DNA of 64,000 nucleotides from Leucobacter soli (GCF_910593785.1 NZ_CAJVAP010000010.1:1-64000); one strand, 5' to 3'; shown: positions 16,179 to 25,716, counted from the first letter of the stretch. Numbers and translations: made by a program. Notes: generated by a model not told the origin, from the letters alone.

Positions 16179-17566
16179 GCGCGGATCACCAGCTTCGGTC
16201 GGTTGCGCACCGAGTTCGAGAGGCGCAGCAGCAGCGCGACGATGATCCAGTTCGAGACGAGGGAGGAGCCGCCCGCCGCGAGGAACGGCGTGGTCAGGCC
16301 GGTCAGGGGGATGACGCGGGTGACGCCGCCGACGACGATGAAGACCTGCAGCGCGATCGCGAAGCCGAGGCCGGCCGCGAGCAGCTTGCCGAAGTCGTCC
16401 TGCCCGGCGAAGCCGATGCGGAGCGCGCGGCCCACGAGCACGAGGTAGGCGGCCAGGATGACGAACAGCCCGATCAGCCCGAGCTCCTCGCCGAGGCTCG
16501 GGATGATGTAGTCGCTCCGCGCCTCCGGGGTGTCGCCCGGGAAGCCCTGCCCCAGCCCCGTGCCGGTCATGCCGCCGTTCGCCATGCCGAAGAGCCCCTG
16601 CAGCAGCTGGAAGCTGCCGCCGCGCGGGTCGGCGAACGGGTCGAGCCAGTTCACGAAGCGCACGTTCACGTACGAGAGCGTCTGGCTCGCGACGATGCCG
16701 CCGGCGAGGAACAGGCCGAGACCGAGGACCACCCAGCCGACGCGTCCCGTCGCCAGGTAAAGCATTGAGAGGAAGAGGCCGAAGTAGAGGAGCGACGTGC
16801 CGAGATCGCGCTGGAAGACGAGCACGCCCATCGCGATCAGCCAGAAGGTGATGAGCGGCCCGAGGTCGCGGCCGCGCGGGAACCGGATGCCGAGGAACTT
16901 CTTGCCCACCATCGACAGCGCGTCGCGGTTGCGCACGAGATAGCCGGCGAAGAAGATCGCCAGCAGGATCTTGGCGATCTCACCGGGCTGGAACGAGAAC
17001 TCGCCGAACCGCACCCACACCCGCGCGCCCTGGATCGGTGCGAAGAACATGGGCAGCAGGAGCAGGATCAGCGCGCTGAGGCCGAGCAGGTAGGTGTAGC
17101 GAAAGAGCACCAGATGGTTGCGCAGCACGGCGATCACCACGATCGCGGCGACCAGGGCGATGGTCGACCACACGAGCTGCCGCACGGAGGTCGACCCCCA
17201 CCCGATCGCGCCCGCATCGAGGTCGATGCGGTAGATCATCGCCACGCCGATCGAGTTGAGCATCGTCGCGATCGGCATGATGAGCGGATCCGCGTCGGGC
17301 GCGCGGAAGCGCACCGCGATGTGCAGCCCGATCACGGCGACGGCGAACAGCGCGCCCGCGGGGAGCAGCGCAGTGGTCGGGCTGCCGACGACGGTGAGGT
17401 CGATGATCACGACGGCGGCCGCGCCGATCGCGAGGGCGAAGAGGAGCAGGGAGAGCTCCAGGCCGCGGAGCAGGCGCGGGGCGCGGATCGCGGTGATCCG
17501 CTGCAGGACCGTCTCGCTCGTACGGGTGCGGTCGAAGCTGCGCGGCTCGGTCGGGTTCGCGGTCAT
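16175..17566 (-). CDS. rodA: RodA/FtsW/SpoVE-family SEDS peptidoglycan glycosyltransferase
   Basis: A 463-residue polytopic protein of the SEDS family, which polymerises lipid II into glycan strands with a cognate class B PBP (here PbpA). Signatures include FQRDLGTSLLYFGLFLSMLY and the C-terminal PSLGEELGLIGLF followed by VIPLTGLTTPFLAAGGSSLV. The start ATG at 17566 overlaps the pstP stop. The longer upstream reading is a pstP shadow. Confidence 0.95.
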   Translation of the reverse strand: MTANPTEPRSFDRTRTSETVLQRITAIRAPRLLRGLELSLLLFALAIGAAAVVIIDLTVVGSPTTALLPAGALFAVAVIGLHIAVRFRAPDADPLIMPIATMLNSIGVAMIYRIDLDAGAIGWGSTSVRQLVWSTIALVAAIVVIAVLRNHLVLFRYTYLLGLSALILLLLPMFFAPIQGARVWVRFGEFSFQPGEIAKILLAIFFAGYLVRNRDALSMVGKKFLGIRFPRGRDLGPLITFWLIAMGVLVFQRDLGTSLLYFGLFLSMLYLATGRVGWVVLGLGLFLAGGIVASQTLSYVNVRFVNWLDPFADPRGGSFQLLQGLFGMANGGMTGTGLGQGFPGDTPEARSDYIIPSLGEELGLIGLFVILAAYLVLVGRALRIGFAGQDDFGKLLAAGLGFAIALQVFIVVGGVTRVIPLTGLTTPFLAAGGSSLVSNWIIVALLLRLSNSVRNRPKLVIRA

Positions 17567-18882
17567 TCGTGCACCCCCAGCCGGGTCACGATGTCGCGGG
17601 CCTCCTCGAGGGAGCCTGCGCTGAGCGTGCGCTGGACCTGCCGCTGCTCGTTGCCGTCGAGGGCGGAGAGCGGGATCTCGGTGTCCTCGGCGATGGAGCT
17701 CAGCGAGATCGAACCGATGTTCTGCTGCACGCCTCGGAAGATGATCACGGTCTCGCCGTCGGTGCCGACGAAGTAGCGCGTCTGGGTCCACTGGTAGCCG
17801 AGCGTCAGCGCGCCCGCGATGGCGGCGATGATCGCGAGGAGAGCGAGGGCGCCGAGGATCCGGCGGCGACGGTTGCGCCGTTTCGTCTCGGCGATCAGCT
17901 CCTTCAGATACTCGTCGACGCGCGGCTCGAAGTGGCTCTCGGCCACGGGCTGCGCGCGGCGGCTGATCCGGCGGCGGCTGAGCAGGCGGGTGCGGGCGGT
18001 GCTCACGGGCTCGCCGCCCGGAACCTCGTTGGCGGCGGACCCGGCGAAGCGGGGGCCGGCCGGCTCGTCGGCCTGATCCGGTTCCGCCAGCGTCTCGACC
18101 AGGACCACGGTGACGTTGTCCGGGGCGCCATGGGCGAGGCTCTTGTCGATGAGCGAGTCGACTGCGCCCTGCAGAGAGGTGCGGCGTCGGAGGATCCGCT
18201 CTATGTCCTCGTCCTCGACGTAGCCGCAGAGGCCGTCGGAGCAGAGCAGCCAGACGTCGCCGGGCCGTGTCTCGAGGACGGCGGTATCGATCTCGGGCTG
18301 CGACTCGACGTCGCCGAGCACGCGCATCAGCACTGAGCGGCGGGGGTGCGTCTTCGCCTCCTCCTCGGTGATGCGCCCGCTGTCGACCAGGCGCTGCACG
18401 AAGGTGTGGTCCTTCGTGATCTGCGTGAAGGCGCCGTCGCGCAGCAGGTAGAGGCGGGAGTCGCCGATGTGGGCGAGGGCGAGCCGATCCTCGACCGTGA
18501 TGAAACCGGAGAACGTGGTGCCCATGCCCGCGAGCTCCGGCCGATCGCCGACGGTGGAGCGCAGCATCCGGTTGGTCTGCAGCAGCTGCTTGCGCAGCAG
18601 CTCGGCCGCGGACTTCGGATCCTCGAGCGCCGGGTTCGCGGGGCCGCCGGCCGGATCCTCCGAAGCGCGAGGCTCCCCGGGTCCGGTGTCGTGCGGTGGC
18701 GCCAGGGGGGCATCCACCCGCGCCATCGCCTGCGCGGTCAGAGCGGAGGCGACGTCGCCTCCGGCATGGCCGCCCATGCCGTCTGCGACGAGGAACAACC
18801 GGTACCCGGCGTAGCCGGAATCCTGATTGTTCGACCGCACCATCCCGACATGGGAGCCGATGGCGCTCGCGTACCCGCTCAT
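17563..18882 (-). CDS. pstP: PP2C-family Ser/Thr phosphatase PstP
   Basis: A 439-residue protein. The N-terminal PP2C domain (about 1-260) has the metal-binding motifs NNQDSGYAG, VADGMGGHAGGD, AHIGDSRLYLL, LCSDGL and GAPDNVTVVLVE. A basic linker leads to one membrane segment (about 345-363) and a short external domain. It reverses phosphorylation by PknA and PknB. An insertion rich in Pro/Gly/Glu (about 55-90) interrupts the catalytic domain compared with shorter homologues. It overlaps rodA by 4 bp and starts 4 bp after fhaB ends. Confidence 0.95.
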   Translation of the reverse strand: MSGYASAIGSHVGMVRSNNQDSGYAGYRLFLVADGMGGHAGGDVASALTAQAMARVDAPLAPPHDTGPGEPRASEDPAGGPANPALEDPKSAAELLRKQLLQTNRMLRSTVGDRPELAGMGTTFSGFITVEDRLALAHIGDSRLYLLRDGAFTQITKDHTFVQRLVDSGRITEEEAKTHPRRSVLMRVLGDVESQPEIDTAVLETRPGDVWLLCSDGLCGYVEDEDIERILRRRTSLQGAVDSLIDKSLAHGAPDNVTVVLVETLAEPDQADEPAGPRFAGSAANEVPGGEPVSTARTRLLSRRRISRRAQPVAESHFEPRVDEYLKELIAETKRRNRRRRILGALALLAIIAAIAGALTLGYQWTQTRYFVGTDGETVIIFRGVQQNIGSISLSSIAEDTEIPLSALDGNEQRQVQRTLSAGSLEEARDIVTRLGVHE

Positions 18883-18886
18883 CCCC

Positions 18887-19525
18887 TTACGGCCTCAGCT
18901 CGAAGGTCGTCGTGCCGATGGTGATGGGGGTGTTGGCGGGGGCGATGACGGTGCCGGTGACCCGGGCGCCGTTCATCTTGGTGCCGTTCGTGGAATCGAG
19001 GTCGGTGAGGAGCCAGTGGTCGCCGTTGCGGCTGAGCCTGGCGTGGTAGGTGGACGTGTACTCGTCGACGATCACGAGGCTCGAGCCGCTGCTGCGGCCG
19101 ATCGTCAGCGTGTCCTCGTCGAGCGGGACCGAGGTGCCGGCGGCGACGCCGGAGGTGATCACGAGCCGACGGGCGGGGCCGTCGGCGCCCGCACCGCTCG
19201 CGACGCCTGCGGGGAGTGCGCCGCCCGCGGGACCGGCGGACGGGAGTGCGCCGCCGCTCGGGGTGATGGGCGGGGTCGACAGGGGCGATCCGGCGGGTGC
19301 CGGAGCCTGCATCGAGGGGGCTTCGGCCGTCTGCTGCGCGCTCGCCGCAGGGGAGGCCGGAGCCGGCGGTGACGATGCCGCTGCGCCGCCGGACTCGCTC
19401 GGCAGTCTCCGCACGGGTGCGCCGAAGAGATCGCTGCGCAGCGCGTACACGATGGCGAAGATGAAGAGCCAGAGCACCAGCAGGAACCCGGTGCGGAGGA
19501 TGAGCAGGGTCAGTTCACTGTTCAT
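18887..19525 (-). CDS. fhaB: FHA-domain membrane protein FhaB (FipA-like)
   Basis: A 212-residue protein with an N-terminal membrane helix (about 5-28), a long Ala/Pro/Ser linker and a C-terminal FHA domain. The FHA motifs IGRSSGSSLVI, STYHARLSR, and LTDLDSTNGTKMNG are complete, so it should bind phosphothreonine in PknA/PknB substrates. The mycobacterial homologue links FtsZ and FtsQ under stress. The ATG at 19525 overlaps the fhaA stop (ATGA). Confidence 0.93.
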   Translation of the reverse strand: MNSELTLLILRTGFLLVLWLFIFAIVYALRSDLFGAPVRRLPSESGGAAASSPPAPASPAASAQQTAEAPSMQAPAPAGSPLSTPPITPSGGALPSAGPAGGALPAGVASGAGADGPARRLVITSGVAAGTSVPLDEDTLTIGRSSGSSLVIVDEYTSTYHARLSRNGDHWLLTDLDSTNGTKMNGARVTGTVIAPANTPITIGTTTFELRP

Positions 19526-20286
19526 CACATGCCCTTCCAGAAGTCTTGGTCGATCCCCGGCCGCTCGCCGGGCGTCGCGGGCGCCGCGACCGTGCGGCGA
19601 CCGCCGCCGCCGGAGCGGGCGGAGCGGGTCGGGACGAGTTGGAAGCGCAGCGCGGTCTGGCCGATCGTGATGACGGTGCCGGGGGCGAGCGCGGCCTCCC
19701 GGAAGCGCTGGCCGTCGATCTTGGAGCCGTTGGTCGAGCCGAGATCCCGCGCGATGCCGGCGGTACCGTCCCAGATCAGCTGCAGGTGCTGCCGCGAGGC
19801 GGCCGTGTCGGTGAGCCGGATGTCGGCATCGCTGCCCCGCCCCACCGTCGTCGTGCCGCGGCGCAACGGATGCTGCGCCCCGTCGACCTCGATCACGGCG
19901 CTCCACGCGACGCCGCCCTCGACCTGGGAGGCGTCGATCTCGAGCACCCCGGTGTGGAGCGCCTCATCGATGCGGAGCTCCACGTCGGCCTCGCCGAGCA
20001 GCTGGTACCCCTGCCGGCCGACGTGCTTGTTCACGACGCCGATGAGCTCGCGCTCGAGGCTCGGGCCCATGCCGAGCAGGCGCTTGCCGTCGGTCGCGGA
20101 GACGCGGATCACGAAGCGATTCGGGGCGAGCACGCGGTCGCGATCGACGATCACGGAGCCGATGTCGAGCTCGCGCTTGAGACCCGAGGCGATCTCGACC
20201 GGCTGCACGCCGGAGCGGAAGGTGCGCGCGAAGGCGCCGTTGACGGCGCGCTCGAGCCCGCGCTCAACGCTGTCGAGTATGCCCAT
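19525..20286 (-). CDS. fhaA: FHA-domain protein FhaA with N-terminal DUF3662
   Basis: A 253-residue cytosolic protein. Residues 1-125 form the DUF3662 domain (LDSVERGLERAVNGAFARTF; VNKHVGRQGYQLLG). The C-terminal FHA domain has VGRGSDADIRL, SRQHLQL and RDLGSTNGSKIDG. The mycobacterial FhaA binds the phosphorylated pseudokinase domain of MviN to restrain peptidoglycan synthesis. It is shorter than mycobacterial FhaA, which has a long central linker. The ATG at 20286 has GGGAGG upstream. Only 26 bp separate it from the MFS gene on the same strand. Confidence 0.94.
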   Translation of the reverse strand: MGILDSVERGLERAVNGAFARTFRSGVQPVEIASGLKRELDIGSVIVDRDRVLAPNRFVIRVSATDGKRLLGMGPSLERELIGVVNKHVGRQGYQLLGEADVELRIDEALHTGVLEIDASQVEGGVAWSAVIEVDGAQHPLRRGTTTVGRGSDADIRLTDTAASRQHLQLIWDGTAGIARDLGSTNGSKIDGQRFREAALAPGTVITIGQTALRFQLVPTRSARSGGGGRRTVAAPATPGERPGIDQDFWKGM

Positions 20287-20312
20287 GGCTCCGCCCTCCC
20301 TTCCGGGACATG

Positions 20313-21815
20313 CTACCCGGATCGGCTTGGAGTCCGTGCCGCCGGTGCGCCGGGGCGGCGGAGGAAGAGCACGACGACGACGCACGCGAGCATCGCAGCG
20401 GCGGGCAGCAGCATCGACTGGGCCATCGCCGCCGAGAACGTCTCGGCGGCCTGGGGCGGGAGCCCGCCCTCGACCCCCAGCTCGGCGGCGTCCGCCGCTC
20501 CGCCGCCGGATCCCGCGAAGTTCGCCTCGAGTCGGGCCTGCATGAACGCCGCCATCGCGGCTGATCCGACGGCCGATCCGACCGTGCGGGTCGTGTTGTA
20601 GACGCCCGACCCCGCGCCCGCGTGGTGCATCGGCAGGTTGCGGGTCGCGGTCGTGGCCAGCGGCCCCCACATGCCGGCGTTGCCGACGCCCATCACGAAG
20701 AAGGGGAATGCGAAGAGCCAGGTCGGGGTGTCCGTGTTCATGAGCAGCGCGAACCAGCCGAGCGAGACGACGACGAGCAGCAGGCCCGGGACCAGCATGA
20801 GGCGGGGATCGATGCGATCGAGCAGGCGACCGGCGAAGGGCGACAGCACGCCTGCGGAGACGGCCAGCGGAACCATCAGCAGCGCCGATTCGGTGGGCGT
20901 GAGCCCCCGGCCCAGCTGCAGATAGAACATCATCGGGAGGCCCTGGCTGGTCACGACGAGGCCGACGATGGCGATGGCGATGTTCGAGACCGAGAAGTTG
21001 CGGTCGCGGAAGAGCCCGAGCGGCAGCAGGGGTTCGCTCTTCGTGTTCGCCTGCTGCCAGACGAAGACCGCCAGCACGAGCACGCCGACCACGATCAGGC
21101 TCCAGACCGAGATGGGCCCCAGGATCGGGCCCCAGTCGTACTTCTCCCCCTCCTGGAGGCCGAAGACGATGAGGAACATGCCGAGGGCGCTCAGCAGCAC
21201 GCCGAGGGGGTCGAAGCGGTGCGGGTGGGTCTCGAGGCGGGGGACGAGGATCCACGCCAGTACGAAGCCGATCACGCCGACCGGGATGTTCACGAAGAAG
21301 ATCCACTCCCAGCCGAGACCGTCGACCAGCAGGCCGCCTGCGAGCGGGCCGACGAGCATCGCCACGCCGGAGGTGGCTCCCCACAGCCCCATCGCGGCCC
21401 CGCGCTGATCCGGCGGGAAGGTGCGGGTGATCACCGCCATGGTCTGCGGCGTCATCATCGCAGCGCCGAGGCCCTGCACGGCGCGCATGGCGATCAGGGC
21501 GTCGAGGCTGGTCGACAGCCCGCAGCCGAGCGAGGAGAGGGTGAAGACCGCGAGGCCGATCAGGTAGATGCTGCGGGGGCCGAAGCGATCGCCCATGCGC
21601 CCGGTGATCAGCAGCGGGACGGCGTAGCCGAGCAGATAGGCGCTCGTGACCCAGATGACGTTGTCGAGGTTCGGCGTCGACGGGTCGAGCGCGGCCTTGA
21701 TCGCCGGGTTCGCGACGGAGACGATCGTCGTGTCGACGAGGATCATGAAGAAGCCGATCACCATCGCCCAGAGCGCCGGCCAGGGGCGGATGGAGGGTCG
21801 AGCAGTTCTCGTCAT
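20313..21815 (-). CDS. MFS drug exporter, DHA2 (EmrB/QacA) family
   Basis: A 500-residue protein with 14 predicted membrane segments. The start motif MILVDTTIVSVANPAI, the DSAYLLGYA-like TM2 region (WVTSAYLLGYAVPLLITGRM), GDRFGPR of motif A and WRWIFFVNIP-like sequence (WEWIFFVNIPVG) identify DHA2 exporters. Unlike the exporter at 594-2012 it keeps the canonical Asp in TM1. It lies directly upstream of fhaA on the same strand and may share a transcript with it. The drug range is unknown. Confidence 0.92.
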   Translation of the reverse strand: MTRTARPSIRPWPALWAMVIGFFMILVDTTIVSVANPAIKAALDPSTPNLDNVIWVTSAYLLGYAVPLLITGRMGDRFGPRSIYLIGLAVFTLSSLGCGLSTSLDALIAMRAVQGLGAAMMTPQTMAVITRTFPPDQRGAAMGLWGATSGVAMLVGPLAGGLLVDGLGWEWIFFVNIPVGVIGFVLAWILVPRLETHPHRFDPLGVLLSALGMFLIVFGLQEGEKYDWGPILGPISVWSLIVVGVLVLAVFVWQQANTKSEPLLPLGLFRDRNFSVSNIAIAIVGLVVTSQGLPMMFYLQLGRGLTPTESALLMVPLAVSAGVLSPFAGRLLDRIDPRLMLVPGLLLVVVSLGWFALLMNTDTPTWLFAFPFFVMGVGNAGMWGPLATTATRNLPMHHAGAGSGVYNTTRTVGSAVGSAAMAAFMQARLEANFAGSGGGAADAAELGVEGGLPPQAAETFSAAMAQSMLLPAAAMLACVVVVLFLRRPGAPAARTPSRSG

Positions 21816-21925
21816 CGTTGCGTTTCGCTTTCTCGGGAGCGCCTCAGCTTATATCCTCCCGGTGCGTCGGACCCCGTAGGCTCGACGGGTATGCCCGAGT
21901 ACCGTGCGGCGCGCGCGGAGAGACG

Positions 21926-22939
21926 ATGGCGAAGCGCCCGTACGGGGTCGGCGCGCGGAGAGGGAGGCGAAGGGTGACCGGGGTGGTTCGATCGGCGTCT
22001 GTTGCGGGGTTCCTGCTGGCGGTCGCGTCGGCGGCGAGCTTCGCGACGTCGGGGATCTTCGCGAGCGCCCTGATGTCGGCCGGGTGGTCGGCCGGGGCGG
22101 CGACGACCGCGCGCATCGGCTTCTCGGCGCTCGTGCTGCTGGTGCCGACCCTGCTCATGCTCCGCGGCCGTTGGGCGCTCGTGCGCGCCGCGTGGAGGCC
22201 CGTGCTGCTCTTCGGGCTGCTGGGCGTGATCGGCTGCCAGCTCGCCTTCTTCCTCGCGGTGCAGTTCATCCCGCCGAGCCTCGCCCTGCTGATCGAGTTC
22301 ATGGGGCCCGTGCTGCTGATGCTCTGGTACTGGGCGCGCACCCGGATCGCGCCCTCCTGGCTCACCCTGCTGGGCGCCGCGATCGCGGTCGCGGGGCTCG
22401 CCGCGGTCTCGGGCGTGGTGGCGGGCGCCGCCCTGCATCCCCTCGGGGTCCTGTTCGCGCTCATCGCCGCGGCCGGCAACGCGACCTACTACGCGCTGGG
22501 GGCTTCGACGCACCACGGGATCCCGCCCCTGCCCTTCGTGGGGCTCGGCCTGCTGCTGGCGACGATCGTGCTGGTCGTCGTCGGGGGGACCGGGCTCCTC
22601 CCGATCGCGTTCACCGGCGCGCCCGCGGTGCTCGCCGGGGCGGAGCTGCCGGTGGTGCTCGTCGTCTCCGGGATGGTGTTCGTCTCGACCGTCGCCGCCT
22701 ACGTGCTCGGGGTCGCGGCGTCGCGCCGGCTCGGTGCGACGATGGCGAGCTTCACCGGGTACGCCGAACCGCTCTTCGGCATCCTCTGGACGATCCTGCT
22801 GCTCGCGATCCTGCCGACCTCGCTCCAATGGCTCGGCGCGGCGCTCATCATCGCCGGTGTCGTCACCGTGAAGATCGGGGAGCTGCTGCAGGCGCGCCGG
22901 CGCGCGGCCTCGAACTCGGCCGCCCGCACGGTCGACTGA
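21926..22939 (+). CDS. EamA/RhtA-like 10-TM metabolite exporter
   Basis: A 337-residue inner-membrane protein with two EamA (DMT superfamily) repeats of five helices, about residues 25-160 and 170-315. The segment LLIEFMGPVLLMLW and later GYAEPLFGILWTILLL are typical of RhtA-type exporters of amino acids or similar metabolites. The ATG at 21926 is used; an in-frame GTG at 21974 is preceded by a stronger GGGAGGCGAAGG ribosome site and is the likely alternative. It is divergent from the DHA2 exporter. Confidence 0.85.
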   Translation: MAKRPYGVGARRGRRRVTGVVRSASVAGFLLAVASAASFATSGIFASALMSAGWSAGAATTARIGFSALVLLVPTLLMLRGRWALVRAAWRPVLLFGLLGVIGCQLAFFLAVQFIPPSLALLIEFMGPVLLMLWYWARTRIAPSWLTLLGAAIAVAGLAAVSGVVAGAALHPLGVLFALIAAAGNATYYALGASTHHGIPPLPFVGLGLLLATIVLVVVGGTGLLPIAFTGAPAVLAGAELPVVLVVSGMVFVSTVAAYVLGVAASRRLGATMASFTGYAEPLFGILWTILLLAILPTSLQWLGAALIIAGVVTVKIGELLQARRRAASNSAARTVD

Positions 22940-23022
22940 TCGCCCGCTGACCGATCGGGGTGCTGTTGGTCGGCGAACGGCCGATCGGCGGCCCCTGCCC
23001 GCGGCTCGTCGGACCAACGAAC

Positions 23023-23051
23023 TTGATTGTTCGGCATGCCGAACTTACACT
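23023..23051 (+). promoter_or_regulatory. promoter with perfect palindromic operator in the spacer
   Basis: TTGATT (23023-23028) and TACACT (23046-23051) are separated by exactly 17 bp. That spacer contains the perfect 16-bp palindrome GTTCGGCATGCCGAAC (23029-23044). A repressor bound there would block RNA polymerase directly. The metal-transport genes downstream and the MntR-type gene after them make that regulator the natural candidate. Confidence 0.65.
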
Positions 23052-23078
23052 GGTCGAAAGACGAGGGGAGTGGTGCGC

Positions 23079-24080
23079 ATGCACCGGAGAGCACGGGGCG
23101 CGCAGCGCACGCAGAGGCGGCGGAGCGCGGAGATCGGACGCCGGTGGGCGGGGATCCCGCTGATCTGCGGTGTCGCGGTCGCGCTCGCCGCCTGCGGCGC
23201 GGGATCGAGCGCAGCGGGCGGATCCGGGGGCTCGGATGCGAACGCCGCAGGCGACGAACGGCCGGTGGTGCTCACGACGTTCACCGTGCTCGCCGACATC
23301 GCCGAGCAGGTCGCCGGGGAGCACCTCCGCGTGGAGTCGATCACCAAGGTCGGCGCGGAGATCCACGGCTACGAGCCGACGCCCGGCGACATCCGCAAGG
23401 CCGCCGACGCCGATCTGATCCTCGACAACGGCCTCGACCTCGAGCTCTGGTTCGCCCGTTTCGTCGAGGGCCTCGACGTGTCCCGGGTCGTCGCTTCCGA
23501 GGGCATCGAGGTGATGGAGATCGCCGAGGACGCCTATTCCGGCCGGCCCAACCCGCACGCCTGGATGAGCCCGCTCAACGTGCAGATCTACGTCGACAAC
23601 CTGGTCGACGCGTTCGCCGACCTCGACCCCGCGCACGCCGAGGACTTCCAGCAGAACGGCGAGGCGTATCGCGCGGAGCTGCAGGAGGTGCAGGACGTCC
23701 TCGTCGCCGAGCTCTCGGTGCTTCCCGAGAACGAGCGGGCGCTCGTGACCTGCGAGGGCGCGTTCTCGTACCTCGCCCGCGACGCCGGCCTGACCGAGCA
23801 GTACATCTGGGCCGTCAACGCCGAGCAGCAGGCGACGCCTCAGCAGATCGCCTCGACGATCGAGTTCGTGGAGGAGCGCGGCGTGCCGGCGGTGTTCTGC
23901 GAGTCGACCGTCTCCGACAAGCCGATGCGGCAGGTCGTCGAGGCCACCGGGGCGCGGTTCGGCGGCACCCTCTACGTGGACTCGCTCTCCGAGCCCGGGG
24001 GCCCCGTGCCGAGCTACCTCGAGCTCATCCGCTACGACGCCGAGACGATCGTCGCCGGGCTCACGGGAGCGGGCGGATGA
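23079..24080 (+). CDS. metal ABC transporter substrate-binding lipoprotein (Mn/Zn type)
   Basis: A 333-residue cluster A-I solute-binding protein. The N-terminus is basic, then LICGVAVALAACG gives a lipobox whose Cys is lipidated. Probable metal ligands are in AEIHGYEPT, RPNPHAWMSP, FCESTVS and YVDSLSEPG, giving a His-His-Glu-Asp set as in Mn2+-binding MntC/PsaA proteins. The ATG at 23079 is chosen because GAGGGGAG ends 8 bp upstream; GTGs at 23070 and 23073 would overlap that site. It delivers metal to the following ATPase/permease pair. Confidence 0.93.
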   Translation: MHRRARGAQRTQRRRSAEIGRRWAGIPLICGVAVALAACGAGSSAAGGSGGSDANAAGDERPVVLTTFTVLADIAEQVAGEHLRVESITKVGAEIHGYEPTPGDIRKAADADLILDNGLDLELWFARFVEGLDVSRVVASEGIEVMEIAEDAYSGRPNPHAWMSPLNVQIYVDNLVDAFADLDPAHAEDFQQNGEAYRAELQEVQDVLVAELSVLPENERALVTCEGAFSYLARDAGLTEQYIWAVNAEQQATPQQIASTIEFVEERGVPAVFCESTVSDKPMRQVVEATGARFGGTLYVDSLSEPGGPVPSYLELIRYDAETIVAGLTGAGG

Positions 24081-24856
24081 GCGTGAAGACGGGCGTGCCG
24101 CCGATCGGAGGGACGACCGCGCCGGCCCTCCGGGTCGACGGGGTGACGGTCCGCTACGGCGACGTGCTCGCTCTCGACCGCGCGAGCCTCGAGGTGGCTC
24201 CCGGGCGGGTCTGCGGGATCATCGGCGTGAACGGCTCGGGCAAGTCGACGCTGTTTAAGGCCGTCATGGGACTGGTGCACCCCGATGCCGGCAGCGTCCT
24301 CATCGCCGGAGACACCCCCGCCGCTGCGCGCCGCGCGGGCGCCGTCGGGTACGTTCCGCAGAGCGAGGCCGTCGACTGGGATTTCCCGCTCTCGGTGCGC
24401 GACGTCGTGATGACCGGCCGCTACGGGCGGATGGGGTTCACGCGCCGGCCGAAGGCGGCGGATCGCGAGGCGGTCGAGCGGGCGCTGGCCCGCGTCGAGC
24501 TCTCCGACTACGCGGACCGGCAGATCGGCCGGCTATCGGGAGGGCAGCGCAAGCGCGCCTTCGTGGCCCGGGGCCTCGCGCAGGGCGCGACCGTGCTCCT
24601 GCTCGACGAGCCCTTCGCCGGGGTCGACAAGCGATCCGAGGCCACCATCACGCGACTGCTGCGCGAGCTCGCCGCCGAGGGGCGCACGATCCTCGTCTCC
24701 ACGCACGACCTCCACGCCCTGCCCGGTCTCGCCGACGAGGCGATCCTGCTCATGCGCCGTGTGCTCGTGCACGGTGCGCCGTCGGAGGTGCTCACTCCCG
24801 AGCACCTCTCGCTCGCCTTCGGCCTCGACGTGCTGAGCGGAGGCGAGGACGAATGA
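24077..24856 (+). CDS. metal ABC transporter ATP-binding protein
   Basis: A 259-residue ABC ATPase. Walker A is GVNGSGKST, the signature is LSGGQRKR, Walker B is VLLLDEPF and the switch His is in STHDL. The sequence AGAVGYVPQSEAVDWDFPLSVRDVV is characteristic of the Mn/Zn (MntA/ZnuC/SitB) group. It overlaps the binding-protein stop and the permease start by 4 bp each, so the three importer subunits are translated in a chain. Confidence 0.95.
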   Translation: MSVKTGVPPIGGTTAPALRVDGVTVRYGDVLALDRASLEVAPGRVCGIIGVNGSGKSTLFKAVMGLVHPDAGSVLIAGDTPAAARRAGAVGYVPQSEAVDWDFPLSVRDVVMTGRYGRMGFTRRPKAADREAVERALARVELSDYADRQIGRLSGGQRKRAFVARGLAQGATVLLLDEPFAGVDKRSEATITRLLRELAAEGRTILVSTHDLHALPGLADEAILLMRRVLVHGAPSEVLTPEHLSLAFGLDVLSGGEDE

Positions 24857-25716
24857 CCCCGCTCGACCTGCTCCTCGAACCGCTGGGCTACGACTTCATG
24901 CTCCGCGCGCTCGCGATCGCGCTGATCGCCTCCGCGGTGTGCGCCGTGCTCTCGTGCTGGCTCGTGCTGATCGGCTGGTCGCTCATGGGGGATGCGGTGT
25001 CGCACGCCGTGCTCCCGGGGGTCGTGCTCGCCTACATCGTCGGAGCACCATTCGCGCTGGGCGCCGTGGTCTTCGGCCTCCTCGCCGTCGTGCTGATCGG
25101 CGCGGTCCGCGACACGAGCCGGGTCAAGGAGGACGCGGCCATCGGGATCGTCTTCACGACCCTGTTCGCGCTCGGCCTGGTGCTCATCTCGGTGACGCCG
25201 TCGCAGACCGACCTGACCCACATCATCTTCGGCAACCTGCTCGGCGTCACCCCCGCCGACTTCGTGCAGATCGCCGTCCTCGGCGCGATCGTGCTCCTCG
25301 TGATGGTGGCGAAGCGCCGCGACTTCACCCTCTACGCCTTCGATCCGTCGCATGCGCACGCGATCGGTCTCAACCCCAGGTTCCTCGGCGCCCTCCTCCT
25401 CGGCCTGCTCGCACTGACCGCCGTGGTCGCGCTGCAGACGGTCGGCGTGATCCTCGTCGTCGCGATGCTCATCATCCCCGGTGCGACCGCGTTCCTGCTC
25501 ACCGACAGCATCTGGCGGATGCTGCTCATCGCCCCCGGCATCGCCGTCGTCTGCGCACTTGCCGGGATCTACAGCAGCTACTACCTGGACACCGCCTCGG
25601 GCGCCATGATCGTGCTCGCGCAGGGCGCCGCGTTCGCCCTCGCCTATGCCGTCAGTCTGACCCGGAAGCTGCGGCGGAGACGTACAGCGCGTGCATCGGT
25701 GTCCGCCCGAGCGTGA
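24853..25716 (+). CDS. metal ABC transporter permease (ABC-3 family)
   Basis: A 287-residue membrane protein with about eight hydrophobic segments, matching the ABC-3 (ZnuB/MntB) permeases: GDAVSHAVLPGVVLAYI, EDAAIGIVFTTLFALGLVL and PGATAFLLTDSIWRML. It ends in a basic tail. Its last 65 bp overlap the 3' end of the convergent mntR-like gene. Confidence 0.95.
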   Translation: MTPLDLLLEPLGYDFMLRALAIALIASAVCAVLSCWLVLIGWSLMGDAVSHAVLPGVVLAYIVGAPFALGAVVFGLLAVVLIGAVRDTSRVKEDAAIGIVFTTLFALGLVLISVTPSQTDLTHIIFGNLLGVTPADFVQIAVLGAIVLLVMVAKRRDFTLYAFDPSHAHAIGLNPRFLGALLLGLLALTAVVALQTVGVILVVAMLIIPGATAFLLTDSIWRMLLIAPGIAVVCALAGIYSSYYLDTASGAMIVLAQGAAFALAYAVSLTRKLRRRRTARASVSARA

